Positions 27,525 through 36,544 are shown, numbered from the stretch's first letter. The stretch is 64,000 bases of DNA from Virgibacillus proomii (GCF_018916875.1 NZ_JAHLNO010000001.1:62001-126000); one strand, 5' to 3'. Program-made: numbers and translations. Notes: generated from the letters alone by a model not told the origin.

Positions 27525-28838
27525 ATGATTATTGATAACCATCCTTTTTCAGTAAACAAAGATGGGCACTTGGAAATTGGCGGAATAGACAGTACCCATC
27601 TTGCACAAAAATATGGTACACCGCTTTATGTATACGATGTGCAAATGATTCGTGATAATTGCCGAGCATTTGTAGGTACGTTTAAGAAATTGGGTGTCAC
27701 TGCAAAGGTTGCCTATGCTAGTAAAGCTTTTTCATCCATTGCCATGATTCAAGTTATGAAACAAGAAGGTATGTGCCTTGATGTGGTTTCTGAAGGGGAA
27801 TTATATACTGCATTACAAGCAGATTTTCCGACAGAAAGGATTCATTTACATGGTAATAATAAAAGCATTCAAGAAATACGGATGGCAATCGAAAATGATA
27901 TTGGTTGTATCGTAGTTGATAATTTTTATGAAATTGAACAAATTCGTTGTTTGTTACAAGAATATAATAAACAAATGAATGTTCTTATGCGGATTACACC
28001 TGGGATTAAATCGAAAACGCATCAATATATTATGACCGGCAATGAAGATTCCAAATTTGGTTTTAATTTACAAAATGGACAGGCTGAATCTGCCTTTCAA
28101 CAATTATATAAAGATGAATATATTCGTTTTAAAGGCTTACACTGTCATATCGGTTCACAAATTTTTGAAGCGGATCGCTTTTTAGCTGCTACGGACGCTT
28201 TATTTAACGAATTACGGAAATGGAAAGAAAAATATGATTTTGTTCCACAAGTTCTAAATCTTGGTGGTGGTTACGGTATTCGTTATACAAAAGCGGATTC
28301 ACCTATTTCTTATGGTGCTTTTGTAGAGGAACTTGTCAAAGAAGTGAAAACACATACGGAAGCTCTAGCTATACCAATGCCAGAGTTATGGTTAGAACCC
28401 GGAAGAGCAATAGCGGGAAGTGCTGGTATCACATTATATACGGTTGGTGCGATGAAGGAAATTCCAGGAATTCGTAAATATGTAGCGGTCGATGGAGGAA
28501 TGACTGATAATTTACGACCTGCATTATATCAAGCAAAATATGAAGCAGTGTTGGCTAACCAAGCTTCTATCCCACCAGTAGATAAAGTTTCAATTGCTGG
28601 TAAATGTTGTGAGTCTGGTGATATGTTAATTTGGGATTTACCGTTACCAAAGGTTAAGCCTGGCGACATACTTGCCGTTTTTTCCACTGGTGCTTATGGT
28701 TATTCCATGGCGAATCACTATAATCGTTTCGCTAAGCCAGCTGTTGTTTTTGTGGAAAATGGTCAAGACAAATTAGTAATAAGGCGGGAAAGCTATCAAG
28801 ACGTTGTTCAGTATGATTTGACATATGAAGATAATTAA
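27525..28838 (+). CDS. lysA: Diaminopimelate decarboxylase
   Basis: PLP enzyme converting meso-diaminopimelate to lysine. 437 residues. Schiff-base lysine Lys67 in AYASKAFSS, phosphate-binding LGGGYGI, GLHCHIGSQ, EPGRAIAGSAG, and active-site CCESGD and YGYSMANHYN. GGAGG 11 bases before ATG. No lysine riboswitch is visible in the 140-bp upstream gap. It follows spoVAF as in B. subtilis. Confidence 0.96.
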   Translation: MIIDNHPFSVNKDGHLEIGGIDSTHLAQKYGTPLYVYDVQMIRDNCRAFVGTFKKLGVTAKVAYASKAFSSIAMIQVMKQEGMCLDVVSEGELYTALQADFPTERIHLHGNNKSIQEIRMAIENDIGCIVVDNFYEIEQIRCLLQEYNKQMNVLMRITPGIKSKTHQYIMTGNEDSKFGFNLQNGQAESAFQQLYKDEYIRFKGLHCHIGSQIFEADRFLAATDALFNELRKWKEKYDFVPQVLNLGGGYGIRYTKADSPISYGAFVEELVKEVKTHTEALAIPMPELWLEPGRAIAGSAGITLYTVGAMKEIPGIRKYVAVDGGMTDNLRPALYQAKYEAVLANQASIPPVDKVSIAGKCCESGDMLIWDLPLPKVKPGDILAVFSTGAYGYSMANHYNRFAKPAVVFVENGQDKLVIRRESYQDVVQYDLTYEDN

Positions 28839-28875
28839 TCAACATCCGGCAAATTATTTGCAGGATGTTGATTAA
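28835..28875. terminator. Hairpin after lysA
   Basis: TTAATCAACATCC ... GGATGTTGATTAA, a 13-bp perfect stem directly after the stop codon, but without a T-tract; its terminator role is inferred. Confidence 0.5.
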
Positions 28876-28920
28876 GTGTTAAAATATACGTTAGTTCATT
28901 AAAAAAGGGGACTTTTATAT

Positions 28921-29358
28921 ATGGATAAAAAAGGATATATTATTTTAGAAAATGACAATAAAATTGAATTTGATTTATTTGAAGATGCAGCGCCTAATAC
29001 GGTTGCTAACTTTGAAAAATTGGCAAATGAGGGATTCTATAATGGATTGACCTTCCATCGGGTTATTCCGGGATTCGTAAGCCAAGGCGGCTGTCCGAAT
29101 GGTAATGGGACAGGTTCAGCTGGCTATACAATTAAATGTGAAACAAAAGGAAATCCACATCAGCATCAGGAAGGTGCGCTTTCGATGGCACATGCTGGAA
29201 GAGATACAGGAAGCTGCCAGTTTTTTATTGTTCATGAAGCTCAACCACATTTAGATGGTGTTCATACAGTATTTGGACAAGTTACGTCAGGTATAGAGCA
29301 CGCCAAGTCTATGAGAAACGGCGATGTAATGAAAGAAGTAAAAGTATATACGGTTTAA
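28921..29358 (+). CDS. ppiB: Peptidyl-prolyl cis-trans isomerase (cyclophilin)
   Basis: Cytoplasmic cyclophilin, 145 residues. Active-site sequence [13 protein letters not shown] (Arg), [25 protein letters not shown] and FGQVTSG are all present. AAAGGGG site upstream. Next gene starts 18 bp downstream. Confidence 0.95.
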   Translation: MDKKGYIILENDNKIEFDLFEDAAPNTVANFEKLANEGFYNGLTFHRVIPGFVSQGGCPNGNGTGSAGYTIKCETKGNPHQHQEGALSMAHAGRDTGSCQFFIVHEAQPHLDGVHTVFGQVTSGIEHAKSMRNGDVMKEVKVYTV

Positions 29359-29376
29359 TGCCTAAGGATGGCATAT

Positions 29377-29835
29377 ATGCAATTAGGGTTACTCATTTAT
29401 TTAATAGCCTTTGTTGCTCCAATTAGTATATTGCTACATGAAGTTGGACATGCTATGGCTGCATGGTTCGTTAAAGCCGATCATATTTACATATTTATCG
29501 GTACAGGATCAAAAGAAAAAACGTTTAAAGCTGGAAAACTTCAAATTTCCATTGCACCGTTTTTTTTTGTGGGCGGATTGGCTGTAAGTGAACGTAAAAA
29601 AAGCTATAGCTGGATAGAAAAGTTATTCATTACGATTTCGGGTCCAATCTCAAGCGGCATCGTTGTTTTCTTGTTCTGGGTGATTAGCCAATTTTTTGCA
29701 ACTCCTTTTATTCAATTATTTGTACTATTTAATACTTGGATTGCGGTTGTTAACTTGATTCCTATTCAATTAAAAAGTAAACAAACGGATGGTTATGTAA
29801 TGTTAAAAATTTTATGCAGTGCTATTAAAAACTAA
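29377..29835 (+). CDS. M50-like membrane zinc metalloprotease
   Basis: 152 residues, four or so membrane segments. HEVGH at residues 21-25 in the first helix is the zinc-binding HExxH motif, and NLIPIQLKSKQTDG near residue 130 resembles the NxxPxxxxDG third-ligand motif of site-2 proteases. The ATG at 29377 is preferred over 29368 because AAGGA then has proper spacing. It is much shorter than SpoIVFB or RseP and has no PDZ or CBS domain. Cotranscription with ppiB is likely. Target unknown. Confidence 0.65.
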   Translation: MQLGLLIYLIAFVAPISILLHEVGHAMAAWFVKADHIYIFIGTGSKEKTFKAGKLQISIAPFFFVGGLAVSERKKSYSWIEKLFITISGPISSGIVVFLFWVISQFFATPFIQLFVLFNTWIAVVNLIPIQLKSKQTDGYVMLKILCSAIKN

Positions 29836-30141
29836 CACATTTTTAACACTTTATTATAAAAGGATTACAATCGATTTACAGGATCATTAAAAACATTCGA
29901 TATTTGACAAAAGTAGGGAAACATGCATAAATATAATTACAAACTCCAATATATGAAGCTTATACTATGGACTAAATTATAGCTAAGTAGTATAACTCAA
30001 TTAGCCGGCAGCCCACCAACCTTCAGGTTGTCTAAAAGTACTCAGGAACCGTTCAGTTAAGGCATACTAGGCTGCCTGCTTTAAAACCATAGCTTGATAA
30101 ACAGAGTCACTTATAAGCTATTATGTTAATGAGGGGTATCT
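29836..30141. other. Intergenic region before ribT with promoter-like and palindromic sequence
   Basis: TTGACA at 29904-29909 with an AT-rich -10 region downstream (ATAAAT at 17 bases, TATAAT at 22 bases). About 75 bases further lie paired segments GGCAGCC/GGCTGCC (30007-30013 with 30070-30076) enclosing CAACC-TTCA-GGTTG (30017-30030). No FMN riboswitch motif is seen although ribT follows. Confidence 0.4.
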
Positions 30142-30519
30142 ATGTTAATTCGTTTTAAGAAAAATTTAGAGAAAATTGCAATGGGTTTACTATCTTTTAT
30201 GCCTGACGAAAAAGATGTAAAAAAATTGCAACAGACGATAAAAGAATATGAAACAAATCCCGATTGGCATCTATATTTATGGAAAGAAGATGATGATGTA
30301 TTAGGTGCTATTGGGGTAAGAGTTGAAGGAGAAGTAAATGCTGTTATTCAGCATATTTCAGTAAATCCATCACATCGAAACATTGGGATTGGCAGGAAAA
30401 TGGTAAATGAAGTAGAAAGACTTTATCAAGATCAGTATTCCGTATCAACTACGGAGGAAATTCTGGATTTTTATCAGAAGTGTGATAAATCAGCTGAAGA
30501 AGTGAAAAACGATGAATAA
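30142..30519 (+). CDS. ribT: GNAT family acetyltransferase RibT
   Basis: 125 residues, nearly colinear with RibT, the last gene of the B. subtilis riboflavin operon. Visible: FEKIAMGLLSFMP-like start, DWHLYLWKEDDDVLGAIGV, and the acetyl-CoA loop ISVNPSHRNIGIGRKM. Function within flavin metabolism is unproven even in B. subtilis. The ribD, ribE, ribAB and ribH genes are not next to it. Followed by a strong terminator. Confidence 0.85.
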   Translation: MLIRFKKNLEKIAMGLLSFMPDEKDVKKLQQTIKEYETNPDWHLYLWKEDDDVLGAIGVRVEGEVNAVIQHISVNPSHRNIGIGRKMVNEVERLYQDQYSVSTTEEILDFYQKCDKSAEEVKNDE

Positions 30520-30556
30520 AAGCCAGCCCTTTTGTGAGGGCCGGCTTTTCTTTTCG
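30518..30556. terminator. Terminator after ribT
   Basis: AAAGCCAGCCCT-TTTGTG-AGGGCCGGCTTTTCTTTT. It may also stop the convergent yjcZ transcript. Confidence 0.85.
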
Positions 30557-30589
30557 CGTGCTGATTAACCATGTAAAGACTAATCTATT

Positions 30590-30679
30590 TTATAGCCAAG
30601 CAGCACCGACGATAATCAATAAAATGAACAATACTACGATTAATGCGAAACCTCCGCCATAACCATATCCACCACTCAT
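30590..30679 (-). CDS. YjcZ family sporulation microprotein
   Basis: 29 residues: a glycine/tyrosine-rich start ([10 protein letters not shown]) followed by one hydrophobic helix ([19 protein letters not shown]). This is the YjcZ pattern found in many copies in spore formers. AAGGAGG lies 8 bases before the ATG on the minus strand. A sigma-K-like promoter stands upstream. Function unknown; probably spore coat or mother-cell membrane. Divergent from scpA. Confidence 0.85.
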   Translation of the reverse strand: MSGGYGYGGGFALIVVLFILLIIVGAAWL

Positions 30680-30741
30680 AGTGAAATACCTCCTTTTTCT
30701 TCTTAACCTAAATGTTGTGAATAACATTTATCTTACATTAC

Positions 30742-30769
30742 TAACGTATGTAAATGGGAAAGGTCTTGT
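30742..30769 (-). promoter_or_regulatory. Candidate sigma-K promoter of the YjcZ gene
   Basis: Read on the minus strand: AC, 17 bases, CATACGTTA, matching the sigma-K pattern AC-N16/17-CATAnnnTA exactly. Located 63 bases upstream of the start codon. Confidence 0.5.
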
Positions 30770-30822
30770 TTGGGCGTTTATAATTAATGGTATAATTTTT
30801 AAAGGAAGGGGGAGCAAAATAG

Positions 30823-31557
30823 GTGCAAGGCTATTATGTGAAACTAGACTCATTTGAAGGTCCGCTTGATTTACTACTCCATTTAATTAATCAATATGAA
30901 ATTGATATATATGATATACCTGTAGCTGTAATTACAGAACAATATATGCAGTATATCCATACGATGAAACAGCTTGAATTAAATATAGCCAGTGAATATT
31001 TAGTTATGGCAGCAACGCTCGTAGAAATTAAAAGTCAAATGCTCTTGCCAAAGCCGGAACTTCCTGAAGAAACGGAAGAATATATGGAAGACCCTCGTGA
31101 AGAGTTAATGCAACGATTAATCGAATATCGAAAATATAAAGAAGCAGCAGTACAATTAAAGCAAAAAGAGCAAGAGGCAAATCAAATCTATACAAGACCG
31201 CCCATTCAGCTTGAAGAAGGAATTACTTCGCCGCCAATGGTTGTTCAAGGGGAAACATCCATCTATGATATGCTCGCAGCGCTACGTAAGATGTTTGAAC
31301 GTAAAAAATGGGATGCGCCATTAGAAACAAAAATAGAGAGAAATGAGATTTCAATTAATGAAAGAATGGAAGAAGTGCTAAAAACACTACATGCAACACA
31401 AGGAGGGATACTGTTTGATCATTTATTTACAGTATATTCCCGTTCACATATTGTTGTAACATTTATTGCCATCTTAGAATTGATGAAGAAAAATAAGGTC
31501 TATTGTAAGCAAGAAAAACAATTAGCAGAATTATACGTATTTAGCATGGAGGAATAA
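30823..31557 (+). CDS. scpA: Segregation and condensation protein A
   Basis: Kleisin subunit of the SMC condensin complex, 244 residues. N-terminal FEGPLDLLLHLI motif binds the SMC neck; EYLVMAATLVEIKSQMLLP is the second hallmark; C-terminal winged helix from about residue 175. Start GTG at 30823 with GGGGGAG upstream. scpB starts 2 bp after its stop. Confidence 0.95.
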   Translation: MQGYYVKLDSFEGPLDLLLHLINQYEIDIYDIPVAVITEQYMQYIHTMKQLELNIASEYLVMAATLVEIKSQMLLPKPELPEETEEYMEDPREELMQRLIEYRKYKEAAVQLKQKEQEANQIYTRPPIQLEEGITSPPMVVQGETSIYDMLAALRKMFERKKWDAPLETKIERNEISINERMEEVLKTLHATQGGILFDHLFTVYSRSHIVVTFIAILELMKKNKVYCKQEKQLAELYVFSMEE

Positions 31558-31559
31558 AG

Positions 31560-32150
31560 GTGGAAATAAAAAATTTGAAAGCTATAATTGAAGGATTGTT
31601 ATTTGCTTCGGGAAGTGAAGGAATAACAATCAAACAACTATCAAATGTTTTAGAGGTATCAGAAACAACAATCGAACAAAGCTTAGAAGAATTAAAGAAA
31701 GAATATGAATATCCCCATCGCGGCATTAAAATCATGCAGGCACATGAAGTATTTCATTTAACTACCAAACCAGAGCATAGTGATTATTATAAAAAATTAA
31801 TTGAAACACCCCAGACAACCAGAATGTCACAGGCAGCGCTGGAAACACTTGCAATTATAGCTTATAATCAACCAATTACAAGAACAGAAATCGAGGAAAT
31901 TAGAGGAGTAAAAAGTGATCGACCGGTACAAACGCTGTTATCAAGGTTACTCATTGAAGAGGTTGGCAGGAAAGATACAGTTGGCCGCCCTGTATTATTC
32001 GGGACAACCAAAGAATTTTTAACCTATTTTGGATTAGCATCGTTGGACGATTTACCACCTTTACCTGACACAGATGACTCTAATATCGAAACAGAAGCTG
32101 ATTTGTTTTTTGAACGGTTTCATGAACATATGAATGAAGACCTTTCCTAG
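31560..32150 (+). CDS. scpB: Segregation and condensation protein B
   Basis: Winged-helix dimer that binds ScpA in the SMC complex, 196 residues. IEGLLFASGSEGI start, ALETLAIIAYNQPITRTEIE, IRGVKSD and GRPVLFGTTKEFL are characteristic. GTG start with GGAGG inside the end of scpA. A group II intron fragment begins about 25 bp after its stop. Confidence 0.95.
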   Translation: MEIKNLKAIIEGLLFASGSEGITIKQLSNVLEVSETTIEQSLEELKKEYEYPHRGIKIMQAHEVFHLTTKPEHSDYYKKLIETPQTTRMSQAALETLAIIAYNQPITRTEIEEIRGVKSDRPVQTLLSRLLIEEVGRKDTVGRPVLFGTTKEFLTYFGLASLDDLPPLPDTDDSNIETEADLFFERFHEHMNEDLS

Positions 32151-32175
32151 AAGATACCATTCGCCAGTTGTTTTT

Positions 32176-32465
32176 GTGTGCGCCAGGCATGGCGACTATC
32201 TAGTGGTGAAAGTCCACTGTGGGGGTACACATCAGCTAACCACTAGAGGAGCGCAAGGTACTTGTTGTGAGATAAGTGCTGAAGGAAGCGTGTATCAAAA
32301 TCTTGGCTCGACGAACAGAAATCTGATACCAAGGCTCTATAGATGGATAAGGCTCCACAACAAGTCAAAGTCTAAAAGATGTGCGTAATTCTATAGAGTA
32401 AATCAGGCGAGTAAAAGAGGAAAGATAGTTGTCTTACCCTGGGAGGTCTCACGGTCGTTTTTGTT
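32176..32465 (+). mobile_element. Group II intron, 5' fragment
   Basis: Starts GTGTGCGCCAGGCATGGCGAC and continues TCTAGTGGTGAAAGTCCACT, CTAACCACTAGAGGAGCGCAAGG, then CTATAGATGGATAAGGC and TTACCCTGGGAGGTCTCACGG. These are domain I (and adjoining) sequences of bacterial group II introns up to where the reverse-transcriptase ORF would start. No RT/maturase ORF follows, and no domain V (GAGC...GTTC hairpin) is found downstream. Insertion point is just after scpB. Dead remnant, inserted in the transcription direction. Confidence 0.75.
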
Positions 32466-32532
32466 ACAGCGATTGCATAACAAATACTACTTTATAAAAA
32501 AGTAGTAAAGTTAATAGTTCCAGTTACTCTAT

Positions 32533-32556
32533 CCCGCAATCGGGCCAGATTGTGGA
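32533..32556. repeat. Short hairpin CCGCAATC/GATTGTGG
   Basis: Eight-base inverted repeat around GGGCCA in decayed DNA after the intron fragment; preceded by CTATC, slightly resembling the start of R elements. Confidence 0.3.
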
Positions 32557-32659
32557 ATAACCCTAAAAAAAGAAAATTGTGTATTTATGTTAAATTATTT
32601 AGAAAAGATTGTGAAGAAATGTACTTTAAGTAACGAGAGTTTAGTGGAAGAAGAAAAAC

Positions 32660-32697
32660 ATAAAAGCACTCACTTTATTTGCTGAGTGCTTTTATCA
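32660..32697. terminator. Bidirectional-type terminator
   Basis: AAAAGCACTCA ... TGAGTGCTTTTAT: stem flanked by A and T runs, placed at the end of the minus-strand SDR pseudogene. Confidence 0.65.
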
Positions 32698-32727
32698 CTA
32701 GAACGTTAAAAACTTGTTTTTGTTTTA

Positions 32728-33395
32728 TTACCATGCACCAAAAGCAGTCCAACCACCATCAACATTAAAGCAGCTTCCTGTTACGAAACTCGCTTCATCA
32801 GAAGCTAAGAAAGGTACAACGTTTGCTACTTCTTTACTCGAACCGAATCTTTTCATTGGAGTACGATTAATAACATCATTATCTGAATATCCACCGTCAT
32901 TTTGGTCGGATATATCTAATTCTGTCTTAATATATCCCGGGGCAACTGCATTAACACGGATATTATCTTCTGCCCATTCAACTGCTAAGACCCTCCACCT
33001 GATTCTTTCATGATTTTGCCCGCAAATTGACTACATACAAAAGCTCCTGTTAGATTTACATCTAAAACCGATTTATAATCTTCTAATGGTAATTCGTAGG
33101 ATGAACCGATTGCGTTTATACCTGCGTTATTCACTAAAATATCTAGATGTTCAAAATGTTCAATTGCACTAAGCAATAATCGTTCACTTTCTTCTTGGTT
33201 CACAATGTTTGCGACAACACTGTGTATATCATTGAACCCTTTTTGTCGTAATGTTTCTTCCGCCTTATCTAATTGTTGGCTGTCAAATTAATTTAGGACG
33301 ACCTTTGCTCCTTCTTCTAAAAACTTCTCAGCTATAGCTTGCCCTATACCTGTTCCTGAACCTGTTATGACTGCTACTTTACCTTTTAATCGCAT
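32728..33395 (-). pseudogene. Short-chain dehydrogenase (glucose dehydrogenase-like), inactivated
   Basis: Minus strand: start [20 protein letters not shown], cofactor loop and NNAGIN are present, and the C-terminal end reads [12 protein letters not shown]. An in-frame stop replaces a residue after KVVLN, and between KESGGG (about 33000) and [11 protein letters not shown] the catalytic Ser and Tyr-x3-Lys segment is deleted with a frame change. It cannot encode a working SDR. Confidence 0.88.
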
Positions 33396-33749
33396 GATTT
33401 TTTTCCTCCTGTTTTAATAAGTAATAGATGTAAAAATACCTTTTGTTATTTTGGCCTAAGTCTTGGATCTAGCTTTATTTGGTGTGGCTTTAGCTAAAGC
33501 TTTTAAATTTAATTGAGTATCAGCAGGAATGACAGCTCTACGTATCCATTTATATCCCCTTTTAAAACAAATGTTTTATAAATTTGGATTCCTCAACACC
33601 TAAATGAGTAAAAGATATTGCATCAATCTCTTTTGCCTTCTTTTTCAAGAGTACGCATGACGTTGATTTTTTTCATAAAGGACTCACCCACAGCCTGAAC
33701 AATTATTAATGCGGCTATTGTTCTACTTTATGAAACTTGATTTTATATT

Positions 33750-34150
33750 TTAACTTAAAACAATCCCTGTTACAATAATGATGCCGCCTAAAATTTTGTG
33801 AAATTAAAATCTCTTCTCCAATAATGACGCTAATAATGCAGTAAAGATGCAAAGAGAATTAATGGATAAACCTGCTACCGCAGGAGTTAGGATTCAATTT
33901 TCAATATTCCATAATAAGAAGGAAAGGAATGAGGGAAATACCCCGATAAAAATAATTCCCAAAATAGATGCAGTAGTTAGATTAGAAACATCTAATGGCG
34001 AAGTAATCAAAAAAGGAATGCTAGCTGTACCTCCAAAAAATGCAGTAATAGTAATTATTGTTATAGGTGAATATTATTTGCTTTTTTTCCAATAACGGAA
34101 TACAACCCCCACATAATAGCGCACATAATCATAAAACCATCGCCAATACT
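33750..34150 (-). pseudogene. EamA/DMT-family transporter, decayed C-terminal half
   Basis: Minus-strand frames give GDGFMIMCAIMWGLYSVIG, later ILFASLLHY and, at the end, LGGIIIVTGIVLS and a stop at 33750. This is the C-terminal half of a ten-helix drug/metabolite transporter with several stops and frame changes. DNA between it and the SDR pseudogene (33400-33750) shows no recognisable gene. Confidence 0.5.
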
Positions 34151-34207
34151 GTAGTTTAACTGAAGGCAAGAAATGGTTGGCCTTTAGTAATAACCAGTAA
34201 TACTCCA

Positions 34208-34290
34208 ATGAAGTTTCACTTTATCTCATCAGAAGATCTCCAGTTTGTACGTCCGCTACCTAAGCACTTAACCTTTTGTATATGCACACT
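34208..34290 (+). repeat. R element right end joined to E element left end (remnants)
   Basis: AATGAAGTTTCACTTTAT (ending 34225) is the R right end; it is followed directly by CTCATCAGAAGATCTCCAG TTTGTACGT, the E left end. The rest of both elements is missing. Confidence 0.65.
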
Positions 34291-34327
34291 ATGGATAACT
34301 AGGCATATGCTACAAAGAGGTGATCAA

Positions 34328-35200
34328 ATGAGTCAAACAAATGAAATATATTTACAAGAATTATTGACTTGGGGAGAACAAGTTAAAAGTAGATTGCAAC
34401 ATTCAGATGTCTTAGAAAAACAGACACTGCTTGAACAAATAGATAATTGGCAGGCAAAAGTTATTGAAATGCTTCAAGGAAATAAACGCATTGAGCCAGA
34501 TCAACTTCATTCTATTCATGAACAAGGGGAACGCATATTCCATATAGTAAAACAGCAAGACACTTCTACCACTGTGAAATCTGTTCCATATGGTCAGCAC
34601 ACCTTACCTAAATTACCTTATCCATATCATGCATTGGAACCTTATATAAGCGAAGAGATTATGCGATTACACCATGACAAACATCATCAGTCATATGTAG
34701 ATGGTCTCAATAAGGCGGAAAAAGAAATTTATGGAAGAACTCAGGATGATAAGTTAATCAAGCACTGGTTACGCGAACAGGCTTTTCATGGTTCAGGTCA
34801 TCAATTGCATACGATATTTTGGTTCAATATGACCCCTCGTTCAAGTAAACAGCCATATGGTGAATTACTAAAAAAAATAGAAATGGATTTCGGGTCATGG
34901 CCAAAGTTTAAAACTCTATTTACGAACACAGCCAATTCAGTTGAAGGGGACGGATGGGCAATCTTATATTGGAATCCTAGAAGCGGAAAACTAGGAGTGC
35001 AATCATTTGAAAAGCATCAGCTCTTCCAAATTGCTGATATCATTCCTTTACTCGTATTAGATATGTGGGAGCATGCATATTATTTACAATATAAAACAGA
35101 CAAAAAAGCATATGTCAACAATTGGTGGAATGTTGTTAACTGGAAGGATGTCAATGAACGATTTAAACGGGCAAGACAGTTACAGTGGCAACCCTACTAA
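34328..35200 (+). CDS. sodF: Superoxide dismutase (Fe/Mn type) with N-terminal extension, SodF
   Basis: Converts superoxide to peroxide and oxygen. 290 residues, about 85 longer than a usual Fe/Mn-SOD; the extra N-terminal part (residues 1-85) is helical and charged, as in B. subtilis SodF. Metal ligands: His115 (LHHDKHHQS), His161, Asp245 and His249 (LDMWEHAYYLQY). The ATG at 34328 is chosen because AGAGGTGATCAA precedes it; the frame is open to 34208 but that part is repeat-derived. Transcribed alone with its own terminator. It is not at this place in B. subtilis. Confidence 0.92.
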   Translation: MSQTNEIYLQELLTWGEQVKSRLQHSDVLEKQTLLEQIDNWQAKVIEMLQGNKRIEPDQLHSIHEQGERIFHIVKQQDTSTTVKSVPYGQHTLPKLPYPYHALEPYISEEIMRLHHDKHHQSYVDGLNKAEKEIYGRTQDDKLIKHWLREQAFHGSGHQLHTIFWFNMTPRSSKQPYGELLKKIEMDFGSWPKFKTLFTNTANSVEGDGWAILYWNPRSGKLGVQSFEKHQLFQIADIIPLLVLDMWEHAYYLQYKTDKKAYVNNWWNVVNWKDVNERFKRARQLQWQPY

Positions 35201-35206
35201 CGGGCT

Positions 35207-35236
35207 AAAGGTAGGAAAACGATCCTGCCTTTATCT
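35207..35236 (+). terminator. Terminator after sodF
   Basis: AAAGGTAGGA-AAACGA-TCCTGCCTTT, ten base pairs, immediately after the stop codon, with a weak T-tract. Confidence 0.65.
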
Positions 35237-35358
35237 CATTAGTAGAGGATGTTCAAAAATAGTATCTTTTTTGATTTAATTCTGCCGGTCAATGGATTTA
35301 AATGCGTCTATTCAGCTCACTCTCGAACTATCGGGTCTATTTTCTCCTTTTTGAACAC

Positions 35359-35386
35359 GTATAACAAATACTTTTACGCATAACTT
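35359..35386 (+). promoter_or_regulatory. Candidate sigma-E promoter of dacB-spmA-spmB
   Basis: GTATAA (35359-35364), 14 bases, CATAACTT (35379-35386), close to the sigma-E pattern ATA/CATACAnT. dacB is sigma-E dependent in B. subtilis. Confidence 0.4.
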
Positions 35387-35437
35387 TGATGGACATGCAT
35401 AAATTGTACAGAGACCACCATTGGGAGGAACTTGGTT

Positions 35438-36544
35438 ATGCGTTTGATAGCAATCGCAATCTTTACAATTACTTTTATTCTTGTTTTTCCAGTAGTAGGA
35501 CAAGCAGAGCCTCAAGTTTCAGCACGTAATGCCGTATTAATAGAACAATCGACAGGGCGTGTGTTATTTGAAAAACAGGCTTATTCAAAAGAATCAATTG
35601 CTAGTATTACAAAAATTATGACTGCAATTATTGCCATTGAATCCGGAAAAATGGAGGAAAAGGCCAAGACTAGTCGCAACGCAATTTATACAGAAGGATC
35701 ATCCATCTACTTAGAGCAAGGCGAAAAAATGACAATCAAAGACCTTGTTTACGGTTTAATGCTTCGTTCTGGAAACGACTCAGCTGTCGCAATCAGTGAA
35801 CATATTGGCGGAAGTGAGGAAGGGTTTGTCTATTTAATGAATGAAAAGGCAAGGTGGTTGGGCATGAATGATACTAATTTTGCTAACCCACATGGCCTTG
35901 ATGAAGAAAACCATTATTCATCTGCTTATGATATGGCCATATTAACGCAATATGCAATGAAGAATCCCACTTTTCGTGAAGTTACAGGAGCAAAATCTTA
36001 TAAGGCAGAGAATCGAACATATTCTTGGCAAAATAAAAACAAACTACTTACGCAATATTATGAATATAGCACCGGCGGAAAAACAGGCTTTACGAAAAAA
36101 ACGGGTAGAACCTTAGTATCCACTGCCACTAAAAATGATATGGATCTAATTGCTGTTACACTGAATGCCCCTGATGATTGGCGTGACCATATTGCCATGT
36201 TTGAATGGGGGTTTAAAAACTATCGTTTAGAAACGTTATCGGAAGAAAAAAAGATTGCTTATCAACTAGGTAATGAAGAGAAAATTCAATTTGGTTATTT
36301 AGACAAAGATGTTATATATCCATTAACCAATCAAGAAAAAAATAAAGTATCCAATCAATTGTTCATCTTAAACAATGCAACGAATAAACAAACAATTGGA
36401 CGAAACGTCTTTTATTTAAATGGAACCCAAATTGCAGAAGCAACAGTTTTAAGTAAACAGCCTAAACACACAGCAACAAATTCAATGGTAAAGGAGTTTT
36501 GGGAAATATTTCGTCGGGTGTCAGGGGGTGACGATTTGTGGTAA
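35438..36544 (+). CDS. dacB: D-alanyl-D-alanine carboxypeptidase DacB (PBP5*)
   Basis: S11 penicillin-binding protein that limits cross-linking of the spore cortex, exported from the mother cell. 368 residues: signal peptide (hydrophobic 4-20, cut near GQAEP), SxxK at Ser56-Lys59, SGN at 111-113, KTG at 215-217. ATG at 35438 with GGGAGG 9 bases upstream; the TTG at 35432 is too near. Its end overlaps spmA by 7 bases, the dacB-spmA-spmB arrangement of B. subtilis, which places it apart from the paralogue dacF at 21.3 kb. Confidence 0.93.
   Translation: MRLIAIAIFTITFILVFPVVGQAEPQVSARNAVLIEQSTGRVLFEKQAYSKESIASITKIMTAIIAIESGKMEEKAKTSRNAIYTEGSSIYLEQGEKMTIKDLVYGLMLRSGNDSAVAISEHIGGSEEGFVYLMNEKARWLGMNDTNFANPHGLDEENHYSSAYDMAILTQYAMKNPTFREVTGAKSYKAENRTYSWQNKNKLLTQYYEYSTGGKTGFTKKTGRTLVSTATKNDMDLIAVTLNAPDDWRDHIAMFEWGFKNYRLETLSEEKKIAYQLGNEEKIQFGYLDKDVIYPLTNQEKNKVSNQLFILNNATNKQTIGRNVFYLNGTQIAEATVLSKQPKHTATNSMVKEFWEIFRRVSGGDDLW

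Noticed and set aside
29836..30141. FMN riboswitch before ribT
   Set aside because: None of the RFN conserved blocks (such as GGGGCAGGGTGAAA) is present.
32134..32388. 84-codon ORF after scpB
   Set aside because: Falls inside the group II intron RNA sequence.
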